From positions 1 to 5,020 of the forward strand of contig JAFIEC010000249.1 in the NCBI GenBank assembly GCA_020832725.1: 5,020 nt of DNA, written 5' to 3'. Both the position numbers and the translations under genes were made by a program. Positions within the stretch are counted from its first letter, which is position 1. Every line of letters begins with the position of its first letter. Shown piece by piece: positions 1 through 5,020 of the stretch. The notes beneath the pieces are model-generated. The model saw nothing but the letters and a program-made list of their open reading frames with translations, was not told the DNA's origin and searched no databases. Source of the DNA: Paracoccaceae bacterium (GTDB lineage Bacteria; Pseudomonadota; Alphaproteobacteria; Rhodobacterales; Rhodobacteraceae).

Positions 1-90
1 AACCTTTGGGAGGGGTGGCGGGTATGGCGTCACCGACAGCCGGGGCCGGGAATGCGCCGGGCCCCCACTCAGGCGGGGACGGGTGCGCGC
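1..90. other. Non-coding stretch at left edge, no supported gene
   Basis: This GC-rich sequence lies beyond the 3' end of the chemoreceptor gene. I see no gene that I can support. A weak 6-bp inverted repeat pairs 42-47 with 60-65. A 35-codon frame from ATG at 24 to a stop at 129-131 has a purine-rich GGAGGGG eight bases upstream, but its translation is low-complexity Gly/Ala/Pro/Arg and it runs through the hairpin, so I do not call it a gene. A neighbouring gene may begin or end just off the left edge. Confidence 0.5.
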
Positions 91-128
91 GGGGGCGCGG
101 GGCGCATCCAATGCGCGCCCACGCCCCC
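91..128 (-). terminator. Candidate GC-rich terminator hairpin downstream of the chemoreceptor gene
   Basis: Bases 102-107 pair with 111-116 around a three-base loop (108-110). After one bulged base (117), 99-101 pair with 118-120. After one mismatch (98/121), 91-97 pair with 122-128. That gives 16 pairs, nearly all G-C. The stem begins seven bases beyond the stop codon of the chemotaxis gene in its direction of reading, which is where a terminator belongs. There is no run of T after the stem on either strand, so it is not a classical intrinsic terminator. It could be a U-less terminator, an mRNA 3'-end protector, or simply a consequence of the base composition. Confidence 0.4.
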
Positions 129-135
129 TGACTGC

Positions 136-2397
136 TCAGAACTCGGACCAATCGGTGCCGGTCGGGGCGAAGTGCGGGCTGGCGGACGGGGTGCGGGCGC
201 TTTCCTGGGCGGGTGCGGGCCCGGGCCAGGAGAGGACCGTGGCAAGCTGCGGATCGAGCGGCACTGCGGCGGCCCCCGCCACTACCCCCCCGCCGGCAAC
301 ACCCACGCCGGTGCGGAACCCCGCAAGCGCCGTGGCCAGTTCCTCGGCCTTGGCGGTAAGCGAGGCAGCGGCGGCAGTGGTCTGCTCGGCCACGGCGGCG
401 TTCTGCTGTGTGACCTGGTCGAGATGATTCACGCCGGAATTGATCTCGTCGAGGCCGGCGGCCTGTTCCGTGGCAGCGGCGGCGATGTCGCCCATGAGCG
501 AGGAAACCTCCCCCGCCTTTGCAAGGATATCCTCGAGGCTGGAGCCCGTCCGGCCCACCAGCGACGAGCCGGTCTCCACCTGGGCGGCGCTTTCATGGAT
601 CAGCGCCTTGATCTCGCGGGCGCTTTCGGTGGCGCGCTGGGCGAGTCCGCGCACCTCGGAGGCGACCACGGCAAAGCCGCGCCCCGCCTCTCCGGCTCGC
701 GCCGCCTCGACCCCCGCATTGAGAGCCAGCAGATTCGTCTGAAAGGCGATGTCGTCGATCACGCCGATGATCCGCGTGATCTGCGCCGACGACCGCTCGA
801 TCCCGGCCATGGCGGCCACGGCCTCGCGCACGATGGCGGTGCCCTGCTCGGCGACGGCACGGTTTTCCTGACTGGCACGCTCGGCCGTTTCGGCGCGGGC
901 GGCGGTGGAGCGCACACTTTCGGTCAGCTCGTTGAGCGCAGCTGCCGATTGCTCCAGTGTCGCGGCCTGGGTCTCGGCCCGGCCGGAAAGCTCTCCGGAG
1001 GCAGAGGCGATCTCTCCGGCGCTGGTGCGTACGGCGGCCGCGACCTCTCCGATGCGGGCCATGGTGCCACTGAGGCGCTGGACGACCTGGTTGTAGGCCC
1101 CGCGGACGGCTTCGTATTCCGGGGGGAAAGGGTCTTCCGCAGGGCTGGTGATGGGGCTGGCGAGATCGCCGCGCGCGAGCCTCTCAAGGCCGGCGGAGAT
1201 GTCGCCGACAACACGCCGCTGGCGTGCGGCCTCCTGTTCCTGGCGGGCATCCTCGGCCCGGGAGGCGGCCTCGGCCTCGGCGGCGAGGCGACGGCTCTCC
1301 AGCCCGCGCTCCCGCAACACCTCGAGGGCGCGGGCCATGGCCCCGATCTCGGTGTGCAGCTCAGCGCCGGGCACGGGTTCATCAAGCGTCCCCTCTGCCA
1401 GCCTGTCGATAGAGGCCGACAGACCGGATGTGGCACGGGTGACCGAGCGGGCAATGGCAAGGGCAATGATGAGGGCCGACAGCAGCGCCACGGCCGAGAG
1501 CACCAGTGTCAGGAGCTGCGTGGCATCGATCTGCCGGTCGGCCTCTTCGCCGAGGCGGGCCCGCGCGTCGATGGCGGCCTGCATCGCGCCCTCCACCGCA
1601 GCGACGAGGGGCGGGGCCGCGCCTTCGACCACCGCGCGGCTGTCACGGCGGGCGAGTTCGGCATCCCGGGCAGCTTCGGCGGCGGAGCGGAACGCCATCA
1701 CCCCTTCGGCCTCGGCCCGTAGCGCGGCCCGCTCTTCGGGCAGGACGGCAGCGCGCGACAGCCGGTCCAGCGCGTCCAGCGTGGCGGCAAGGGGCGCATC
1801 GGCGGTGGCGAATTCCTCGACCGGCCAGCCATCCAGGAAGCGGTCGATCCGGACGCGGGTGACAAGAAACATCTCGCTGGCCCGCAGGGCATCATAAGCA
1901 AGATCGCGGGCGCCTCGTTCCTCCAGTGCGGTGTTGATCCGACCGATGCCGCGACGGTGGGCGATGCCGAGGCGGGTCACCTCGTCTCGTGTGGCGGCGG
2001 CGGCCTGCACCGCGGCGCGATACCCCGCAGCGGCAGCGGCGAAGGTCTGCGCCGCGTCGGCGATTCGGGCGGTATCGGCACCCTGCCCCTGCCGTCCGCT
2101 TTCGGAGACGAAGAGGCGCGCGGCCTCTGCGAAATGGGCCGCCGCCGCGTCCAGGGCCTCGCCCAGTTCAGCCGAGGGATCGGCCGAGAAATCCGCCAGG
2201 GCGAATTGCGCCAGGCGCATGGAATCGCGCAGTTCCGCCCCGTTCGCGCCCCGGGCGACGCCTTCGCGGTATTCGTCGAAATTGGCGTCCAGAAGTCGCT
2301 TGCTCTGGATGCCGGTGAGCGCGAGCGCCAGCAGCAGTGCAATCACCACGCCGAAGCCGCCGGCGACACGCGCGGCGATCGTGACCCTGTCGAGCAT
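136..2397 (-). CDS. Methyl-accepting chemotaxis protein (transmembrane chemoreceptor, two HAMP domains)
   Basis: This inner-membrane receptor senses a ligand outside the cytoplasm and controls the CheA kinase through CheW. Residues are counted from the chosen start (753 aa). TM1 is about 11-30; an almost entirely helical, Ala-rich periplasmic sensor of some 260 residues follows; TM2 is about 294-316. A first HAMP (about 317-369), a charged Glu/Arg/Ala coiled-coil linker and a second HAMP-like unit (about 396-446) lead into the signalling domain (about 446-693). The highly conserved hairpin tip is plain: IDDIAFQTNLLALNAGVEAA, then RAGEAGRGFAVVASEVR. Three segments match the methylation consensus, with Glu-Gln pairs at 482-483, 644-645 and 671-672. 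A flexible Ala/Pro tail ends in DWSEF, an xWxxF pentapeptide of the kind that tethers CheR/CheB. The ATG at 2397 is preferred over one four codons upstream (2409) because GGAGGGG sits just before it, whereas the upstream ATG has no ribosome site. The ligand is unknown. The gene lies 70 bases downstream of the serine hydrolase gene, on the same strand. Confidence 0.96.
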   Translation of the reverse strand: MLDRVTIAARVAGGFGVVIALLLALALTGIQSKRLLDANFDEYREGVARGANGAELRDSMRLAQFALADFSADPSAELGEALDAAAAHFAEAARLFVSESGRQGQGADTARIADAAQTFAAAAAGYRAAVQAAAATRDEVTRLGIAHRRGIGRINTALEERGARDLAYDALRASEMFLVTRVRIDRFLDGWPVEEFATADAPLAATLDALDRLSRAAVLPEERAALRAEAEGVMAFRSAAEAARDAELARRDSRAVVEGAAPPLVAAVEGAMQAAIDARARLGEEADRQIDATQLLTLVLSAVALLSALIIALAIARSVTRATSGLSASIDRLAEGTLDEPVPGAELHTEIGAMARALEVLRERGLESRRLAAEAEAASRAEDARQEQEAARQRRVVGDISAGLERLARGDLASPITSPAEDPFPPEYEAVRGAYNQVVQRLSGTMARIGEVAAAVRTSAGEIASASGELSGRAETQAATLEQSAAALNELTESVRSTAARAETAERASQENRAVAEQGTAIVREAVAAMAGIERSSAQITRIIGVIDDIAFQTNLLALNAGVEAARAGEAGRGFAVVASEVRGLAQRATESAREIKALIHESAAQVETGSSLVGRTGSSLEDILAKAGEVSSLMGDIAAAATEQAAGLDEINSGVNHLDQVTQQNAAVAEQTTAAAASLTAKAEELATALAGFRTGVGVAGGGVVAGAAAVPLDPQLATVLSWPGPAPAQESARTPSASPHFAPTGTDWSEF

Positions 2398-2467
2398 AAG
2401 CCCCTCCATCCGGTAAAGTCACAACCGGGTTAGGGCAAAAACCAGAACAAGAGATTGACGCGCACCC
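2398..2467 (-). other. Short gap between serine hydrolase and chemoreceptor genes
   Basis: These 70 bases separate two genes on the same strand. I see no terminator hairpin and no convincing promoter. The only structure is a weak 5-bp inverted repeat (CCGGT/ACCGG) shortly before the chemoreceptor ribosome site. The two genes could therefore share a transcript, or the chemoreceptor could have a promoter that I do not recognise. The stretch is noticeably richer in A/T than its surroundings, which would suit a promoter. Confidence 0.4.
2401..2407 (-). promoter_or_regulatory. Ribosome binding site that decides the chemoreceptor start
   Basis: Read on the minus strand this is GGAGGGG, a near-perfect Shine-Dalgarno core. 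The GGAGG core lies five bases before the ATG at 2397-2395. It overlaps the alternative ATG at 2409-2407, so it cannot serve that one. The 20 bases upstream of 2409 contain no comparable purine run. Confidence 0.7.
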
Positions 2468-3532
2468 TCAGCACCGCGCGGCACGGATCGCACGCAGCAT
2501 GGCGCGCAAGGCAGAGGCATGCCCCCAGCCATTCGCCTGATTGACGGTTCCCGCGAAGGTCAGGCCGCTATCGGGGTGGTGAAAGACAAAGGCACCGGTC
2601 TGACCCCAGAACCCCATGATGTCGCGCACCGGGTGCAGGGGCGACCAGAACCACGGCGTCCAGAGTTTCTCCAGCCCCATGCCGAACCAGAACTGTCCGG
2701 GCAGGAACAGCATGCGCCAGTCCTGCTGGCGCAGAAAGGCATCGATATCGAAGAAGCGCCCCGCAAAGAAGGCGCGGCCCATGGCCAGCAGATCGGTCGC
2801 GGTGGTCACGAGGCCGCCCTCGGCGGTGATCGAGGCCATGTAATGCGGAAGATGCACGACGCGCGGCCCGGCATGGATGGGCGCGGGACGGTCGTCGGCG
2901 GGATCGGTGTAGATGTAGCTGTGACCCAGGCCAAGCGGCGCGAAGATCTCGCTTGCGAAAAGGCCCGGCAGGTCCTGTCCGCTCAGACGTTCCAGCATTC
3001 TGCCCAGAAGCTGATAGTTGGTGTCGGAATATTGCACCTTGCGCGGCGTGCCGGGCGCGAAACGCGGGCGGATGCCGCGAATGGCCGCCAGGGTACGCTC
3101 CAGCGGCCAGGCGCTGTCCTCTCCGGCCAGGAGACGCGCCATCTCGGTACGCCCGTCCTTTCCCTTGAGGCTGAAGTAGTCGGGCAGGCCGCTCTGGCTG
3201 GAGATGAGGTGGCGGATGGTGATCTCGCCGGTCCGGTCCACGCCATCCATGACGTGCAGACCGGCGGGCACATCGTCGGGCAGATGACGGACGATCGGGT
3301 CGTCAAGTGCTATCCGGCCAGCCTCGATCAGCCGCATGACCGCGATCGTCACCAGAAGCTTGGTCGTGCTGGCGGCAAAGAACAGGCTCTCGGGCCGCAG
3401 GTTTCCGCCTGCGGCGACACGGGCAGGGGCAGGGTCCGGCCCGGCGATCGCGATGACCGCGCCATGGACATGGCGCGACCGGCACATCCGCGCGGCACAA
3501 TCCTGAACGAACGCCTCTGACAGGGGGGACAT
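2468..3532 (-). CDS. Serine hydrolase, beta-lactamase family (class C / esterase / D-aminopeptidase fold)
   Basis: This is an acyl-serine hydrolase of the penicillin-binding-protein-like fold. The family includes AmpC beta-lactamases, EstB-type esterases, D-aminopeptidases and amide hydrolases, so the substrate cannot be named. Counted from the ATG at 3532 (354 aa, usual for the family), the SxxK nucleophile motif is S55-T-T-K58, in the context FFAASTTKLLV. The second motif is Y168-S-D170-T-N-Y, where Asp stands at the place of the usual Asn of YxN. The third motif, equivalent to KTG/HxG, is GQTG at 310-313, with W309 before it. The stretch RHLISSQSGLPDYF (107-120) is typical of the family. 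No signal peptide or membrane segment is visible, so a cytoplasmic enzyme is likelier than a periplasmic beta-lactamase. I chose ATG 3532 because GAGG lies seven bases upstream; a TTG nine codons earlier (3559) has no ribosome site. The gene is transcribed away from the GghA gene and lies upstream of the chemoreceptor gene on the same strand. Confidence 0.92.
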   Translation of the reverse strand: MSPLSEAFVQDCAARMCRSRHVHGAVIAIAGPDPAPARVAAGGNLRPESLFFAASTTKLLVTIAVMRLIEAGRIALDDPIVRHLPDDVPAGLHVMDGVDRTGEITIRHLISSQSGLPDYFSLKGKDGRTEMARLLAGEDSAWPLERTLAAIRGIRPRFAPGTPRKVQYSDTNYQLLGRMLERLSGQDLPGLFASEIFAPLGLGHSYIYTDPADDRPAPIHAGPRVVHLPHYMASITAEGGLVTTATDLLAMGRAFFAGRFFDIDAFLRQQDWRMLFLPGQFWFGMGLEKLWTPWFWSPLHPVRDIMGFWGQTGAFVFHHPDSGLTFAGTVNQANGWGHASALRAMLRAIRAARC

Positions 3533-3539
3533 GGGCAGG

Positions 3540-3543
3540 CCTC
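3540..3543 (-). promoter_or_regulatory. Ribosome binding site of the serine hydrolase gene
   Basis: GAGG on the minus strand, seven bases upstream of the ATG at 3532-3530. It is modest, but it is the only purine-rich site near any candidate start of this gene, and it favours the 354-residue protein over the TTG-initiated 363-residue one. Confidence 0.5.
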
Positions 3544-3559
3544 GGATTCCGGCTTGCAA

Positions 3560-3584
3560 GCAACCGCAGCAGGCTCGCGGTTGC
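3560..3584. repeat. Perfect 8-bp inverted repeat near the serine hydrolase start (candidate operator)
   Basis: GCAACCGC at 3560-3567 is the exact reverse complement of GCGGTTGC at 3577-3584, with nine bases between. It lies 28 bases upstream of the serine hydrolase ATG, about where the -10 region and transcript start would fall for the candidate promoter with TTGACA at 3594-3599. The arms carry the hexamer GGTTGC/GCAACC that recurs in the second dyad of this region. It could be a protein-binding operator or a 5'-UTR hairpin. A separate 10-bp palindrome, GCTTGCAAGC (3552-3561), abuts it. Confidence 0.5.
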
Positions 3585-3599
3585 GCCGGGCGATGTCAA
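3571..3599 (-). promoter_or_regulatory. Candidate promoter of the serine hydrolase gene
   Basis: The minus strand reads a perfect consensus -35 hexamer, TTGACA, at 3599-3594. A 17-base spacer would put the -10 hexamer at 3576-3571 (GAGCCT), which matches TATAAT poorly. The position fits a short leader before the ATG at 3532. The call rests mainly on the -35 box. Confidence 0.3.
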
Positions 3600-3613
3600 C
3601 CGCGGCCGCCCCG

Positions 3614-3658
3614 GGGTTGCACCGGAGAGCCGTGCCCCTATGCTCTCTGGGGCAACCT
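3614..3658. repeat. Long imperfect inverted repeat in the divergent intergenic region
   Basis: Read as RNA, 3614-3620 pairs with 3652-3658 (one G-U), 3621/3651 is a single mismatch, and 3622-3630 pairs with 3642-3650 (one G-U). The loop is 11 bases (3631-3641). The 16-pair stem is far stronger than the other structures in this gap. The outer arms are GGTTGC and GCAACC, the same hexamer as in the dyad at 3560-3584. No T-run follows on either strand, which argues against an intrinsic terminator. It lies 64 bases upstream of the GghA start. It may be an operator over the candidate GghA promoter or a structured leader element; the sequence does not decide between them. Confidence 0.6.
3617..3644 (+). 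promoter_or_regulatory. Candidate promoter of the GghA gene
   Basis: TTGCAC at 3617-3622 could be a -35 box and TATGCT at 3639-3644 a -10 box (four of six matches to TATAAT), with a 16-base spacer. A transcript would begin near 3651, leaving a leader of about 70 bases. Both boxes lie within the inverted repeat at 3614-3658, which would place a bound regulator directly over the polymerase site. The match is only partial and could be chance. Confidence 0.3.
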
Positions 3659-3711
3659 GCGGCACCGCCGTGCCACGCAAGCCGGCCGGATCACGTGGCC
3701 GCCACCAGATC

Positions 3712-3717
3712 GGAGAG
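3712..3717 (+). promoter_or_regulatory. Ribosome binding site fixing the TTG start of the GghA gene
   Basis: GGAGAG here places GGAG seven bases before the TTG at 3723. The first in-frame ATG, at 3783, has no comparable site. This supports initiation at TTG. Confidence 0.65.
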
Positions 3718-3722
3718 AGATC

Positions 3723-5020
3723 TTGCCCGACACGACCGGCCGCGAGCCGGAGATCACCCTTTGCCCCGCCGAGACCGAAACCATGGCGGAATGGTGCCGC
3801 ACGCGGATGATCGAGGCGCCCACCGCCTTCGATGCCTCCCGTGAGATCGCCTCTGCGCTGGGCGCACATCCCGACGGGCCTCTGGTGCGCTTTGCCTTCT
3901 GGACACCCGAGTTGCTGGACCAGCGGGTTCCCGAGGGCGACGTGTTTCTGGAAGTGCTCGTGCCGCTGGAAGAGATGGCCCTGGCCCAGGCGCGGCAAAG
4001 GGTGCGCTTTCGGCGCCATTATCTGCCCATGGTCCGCGTGGAGGATGTCTGCGTCGTCGCCGTGCAGGGCGTGAAGGCGGGCAGCCGCGATGCGCTGGGC
4101 GATTTCTATGCCCTCGCGTGGCGCGACCGGGAGGGGCGCTGGCACCGCATCCTGGACCCGATGGCGGCCTCGCTGCCCTTCGGGGTGATGGCCCCGGCCG
4201 AAATCTACGACATGGCCGCCCTGCAGGACGCCCGCGCCGACCGCGCCTGGTGGCAGGGGTTTGCCGGAGAGACACCCCACAAGTTCGGCCCGGTGACGAA
4301 CATCCTGCAGATCCACGTACCCACCGCCACCGCCGGGGGGACCCTTGCAAGCCTTGCGCGGGAGTTCGACCGCATGTCGGAGCGCCTGCGGCGCGATCTG
4401 CCGATGGAACCCGCAGACGAGCTGATCCTGGGATATGACGCGGTGCAGTTGCTGCCCGTGGAGCCGACGACCGTCTATGAGACGGGTCCCGATTTCTGGG
4501 TGGAATCGAATCTCGGCCCCGACGAGGTGACAGTGGACCTGCTGCGCCCCGACACCACCAACTGGGGCTATGACGTGGTCATCTCGGGCATGGCCGCAGT
4601 GAACCCGGTCCTGCTGGAGACGGGGCGGCCCGACGAACTGTCCGACCTTGCGGCCAGCCTGCACAATTTCTCGTCCGGTCCCATCCGCCTTATCCTCGAT
4701 GTGGTCTTCGGCCATGCCGACAACCAGGGCCTGCGCGCGCTCAACCCGCATTTCTTTGCAGGGCCGAACATGTATGGCCAGAACCTCGACTACCGAAACC
4801 CCCGGGTGCGCGCGATCCTGCTGGAGATGCAGCGTCGCAAGGTGAACTTCGGGGCCGACGGGGTGCGGGTGGACGGCGCGCAGGATTTCCGCTTCTGGGA
4901 TCCGGCGTCAGAGCAGATGCTGCATGACGATGACTACCTCCAGCAGATGGCCGATGTGGAGCAGGAGGTGGCGGGCACCCGCTACCGGCCGTGGTTCATC
5001 TTCGAGGATGGCCGCCCCTG
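3723..5020 (+). CDS. gghA: Glucosylglycerol hydrolase (GghA-like, alpha-amylase clan), 3' end beyond window
   Basis: The first 432 codons of a larger gene are present, and the frame is still open at the right edge. The family, known from Synechocystis, hydrolyses the compatible solute 2-O-alpha-glucosylglycerol to glucose and glycerol in the cytoplasm, by the retaining GH13 mechanism. GH13 landmarks are visible: LILDVVFGHADNQ (323-335) is conserved region I, with D326 and H331; GADGVRVDGAQDF (377-389) is region II, with R382 and the probable nucleophile D384; FIFEDGRP (425-432) holds the probable acid/base E428. Stretches I recognise as typical of GghA rather than ordinary amylases are GYDAVQLLPVEPT (237-249), NWGYDVVISG (280-289) and AGPNMYGQNL (346-355). 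About 230 residues before the barrel match the N-terminal part of such proteins, including RFAFWTPELL (56-65). There is no signal peptide. TTG at 3723 is chosen because GGAGAG lies just upstream and the residues before the first ATG (3783) look like the family's N terminus. A related GH13 enzyme acting on another small glucoside is the main alternative. Confidence 0.8.
   Translation, partial: MPDTTGREPEITLCPAETETMAEWCRTRMIEAPTAFDASREIASALGAHPDGPLVRFAFWTPELLDQRVPEGDVFLEVLVPLEEMALAQARQRVRFRRHYLPMVRVEDVCVVAVQGVKAGSRDALGDFYALAWRDREGRWHRILDPMAASLPFGVMAPAEIYDMAALQDARADRAWWQGFAGETPHKFGPVTNILQIHVPTATAGGTLASLAREFDRMSERLRRDLPMEPADELILGYDAVQLLPVEPTTVYETGPDFWVESNLGPDEVTVDLLRPDTTNWGYDVVISGMAAVNPVLLETGRPDELSDLAASLHNFSSGPIRLILDVVFGHADNQGLRALNPHFFAGPNMYGQNLDYRNPRVRAILLEMQRRKVNFGADGVRVDGAQDFRFWDPASEQMLHDDDYLQQMADVEQEVAGTRYRPWFIFEDGRP

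Noticed and set aside
24..131. 35-codon frame with a GGAGGGG-like site upstream of its ATG
   Set aside because: G-rich runs are common here, the peptide is low-complexity, and the frame passes through the hairpin at 91-128. Not enough to call a gene.
52..1722. Open frame of 556 codons on the plus strand opposite the chemoreceptor gene
   Set aside because: Its translation is low-complexity Gly/Arg/Ala with no recognisable domain, and it is antisense to an unmistakable chemoreceptor. High GC content leaves few stop codons on the opposite strand.
2410..2467. Possible sigma-28 or sigma-54 promoter before the chemoreceptor gene
   Set aside because: GCCCTAAC resembles the flagellar -10 only weakly and lacks a matching -35; the GG and GC of a would-be sigma-54 site are wrongly spaced.
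2519..3520. Open frame of 333 codons on the plus strand opposite the serine hydrolase
   Set aside because: It mirrors the true gene almost end to end and has no domain features; a composition artefact.
3602..3609. Palindrome GCGGCCGC in the intergenic region
   Set aside because: Short GC palindromes of this kind are expected by chance in DNA of this composition; no supporting symmetry around it.
3533..3722. Riboswitch or small RNA gene in the divergent region
   Set aside because: I see no conserved riboswitch core and no terminator with a T-run. The pairing is better described simply as inverted repeats until conservation is tested.
3303..4751. Open frame of 482 codons on the minus strand opposite gghA
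   Set aside because: It is antisense to a frame with clear GH13 motifs, spans the divergent intergenic region and overlaps the serine hydrolase in another frame; its translation matches nothing I know.

Overview
The window is very GC-rich bacterial DNA with strong third-position G/C bias; this bias keeps long spurious reading frames open opposite every real gene. The chemoreceptor with a C-terminal xWxxF tail, the codon use and the gene styles suggest an alphaproteobacterium, most likely of the Rhodobacteraceae type. This is inference from style, because no rRNA or other phylogenetic marker is present.

Layout: positions 1-135 hold no supported gene, but contain a strong GC-rich stem-loop (91-128) just past the end of the first gene. 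On the minus strand lies a complete methyl-accepting chemotaxis protein (2397 down to 136). Upstream of it, 70 bases away on the same strand, is a complete serine hydrolase of the beta-lactamase/esterase/D-aminopeptidase fold (3532 down to 2468). A 190-base divergent intergenic region follows (3533-3722). On the plus strand, from a TTG start at 3723 and running off the right edge, is a glycoside hydrolase of the alpha-amylase clan. Its motifs match the glucosylglycerol hydrolase (GghA) family, which breaks down the compatible solute 2-O-alpha-glucosylglycerol to glucose and glycerol.

How they fit together: GghA points to turnover of an osmoprotectant, a theme of saline or marine bacteria. The serine hydrolase and the chemoreceptor may be transcribed together, but no functional link to GghA can be shown beyond the shared divergent region. 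That region is the most unusual part of the window. It carries four exact copies of the hexamer GGTTGC (either strand) within about 100 bases, arranged as two inverted-repeat structures, each overlying a possible promoter of one of the two divergent genes. I found no CRISPR array, insertion sequence, tRNA, rRNA or defence system. Two of the three genes are routine; GghA and the divergent control region are the parts worth following up.
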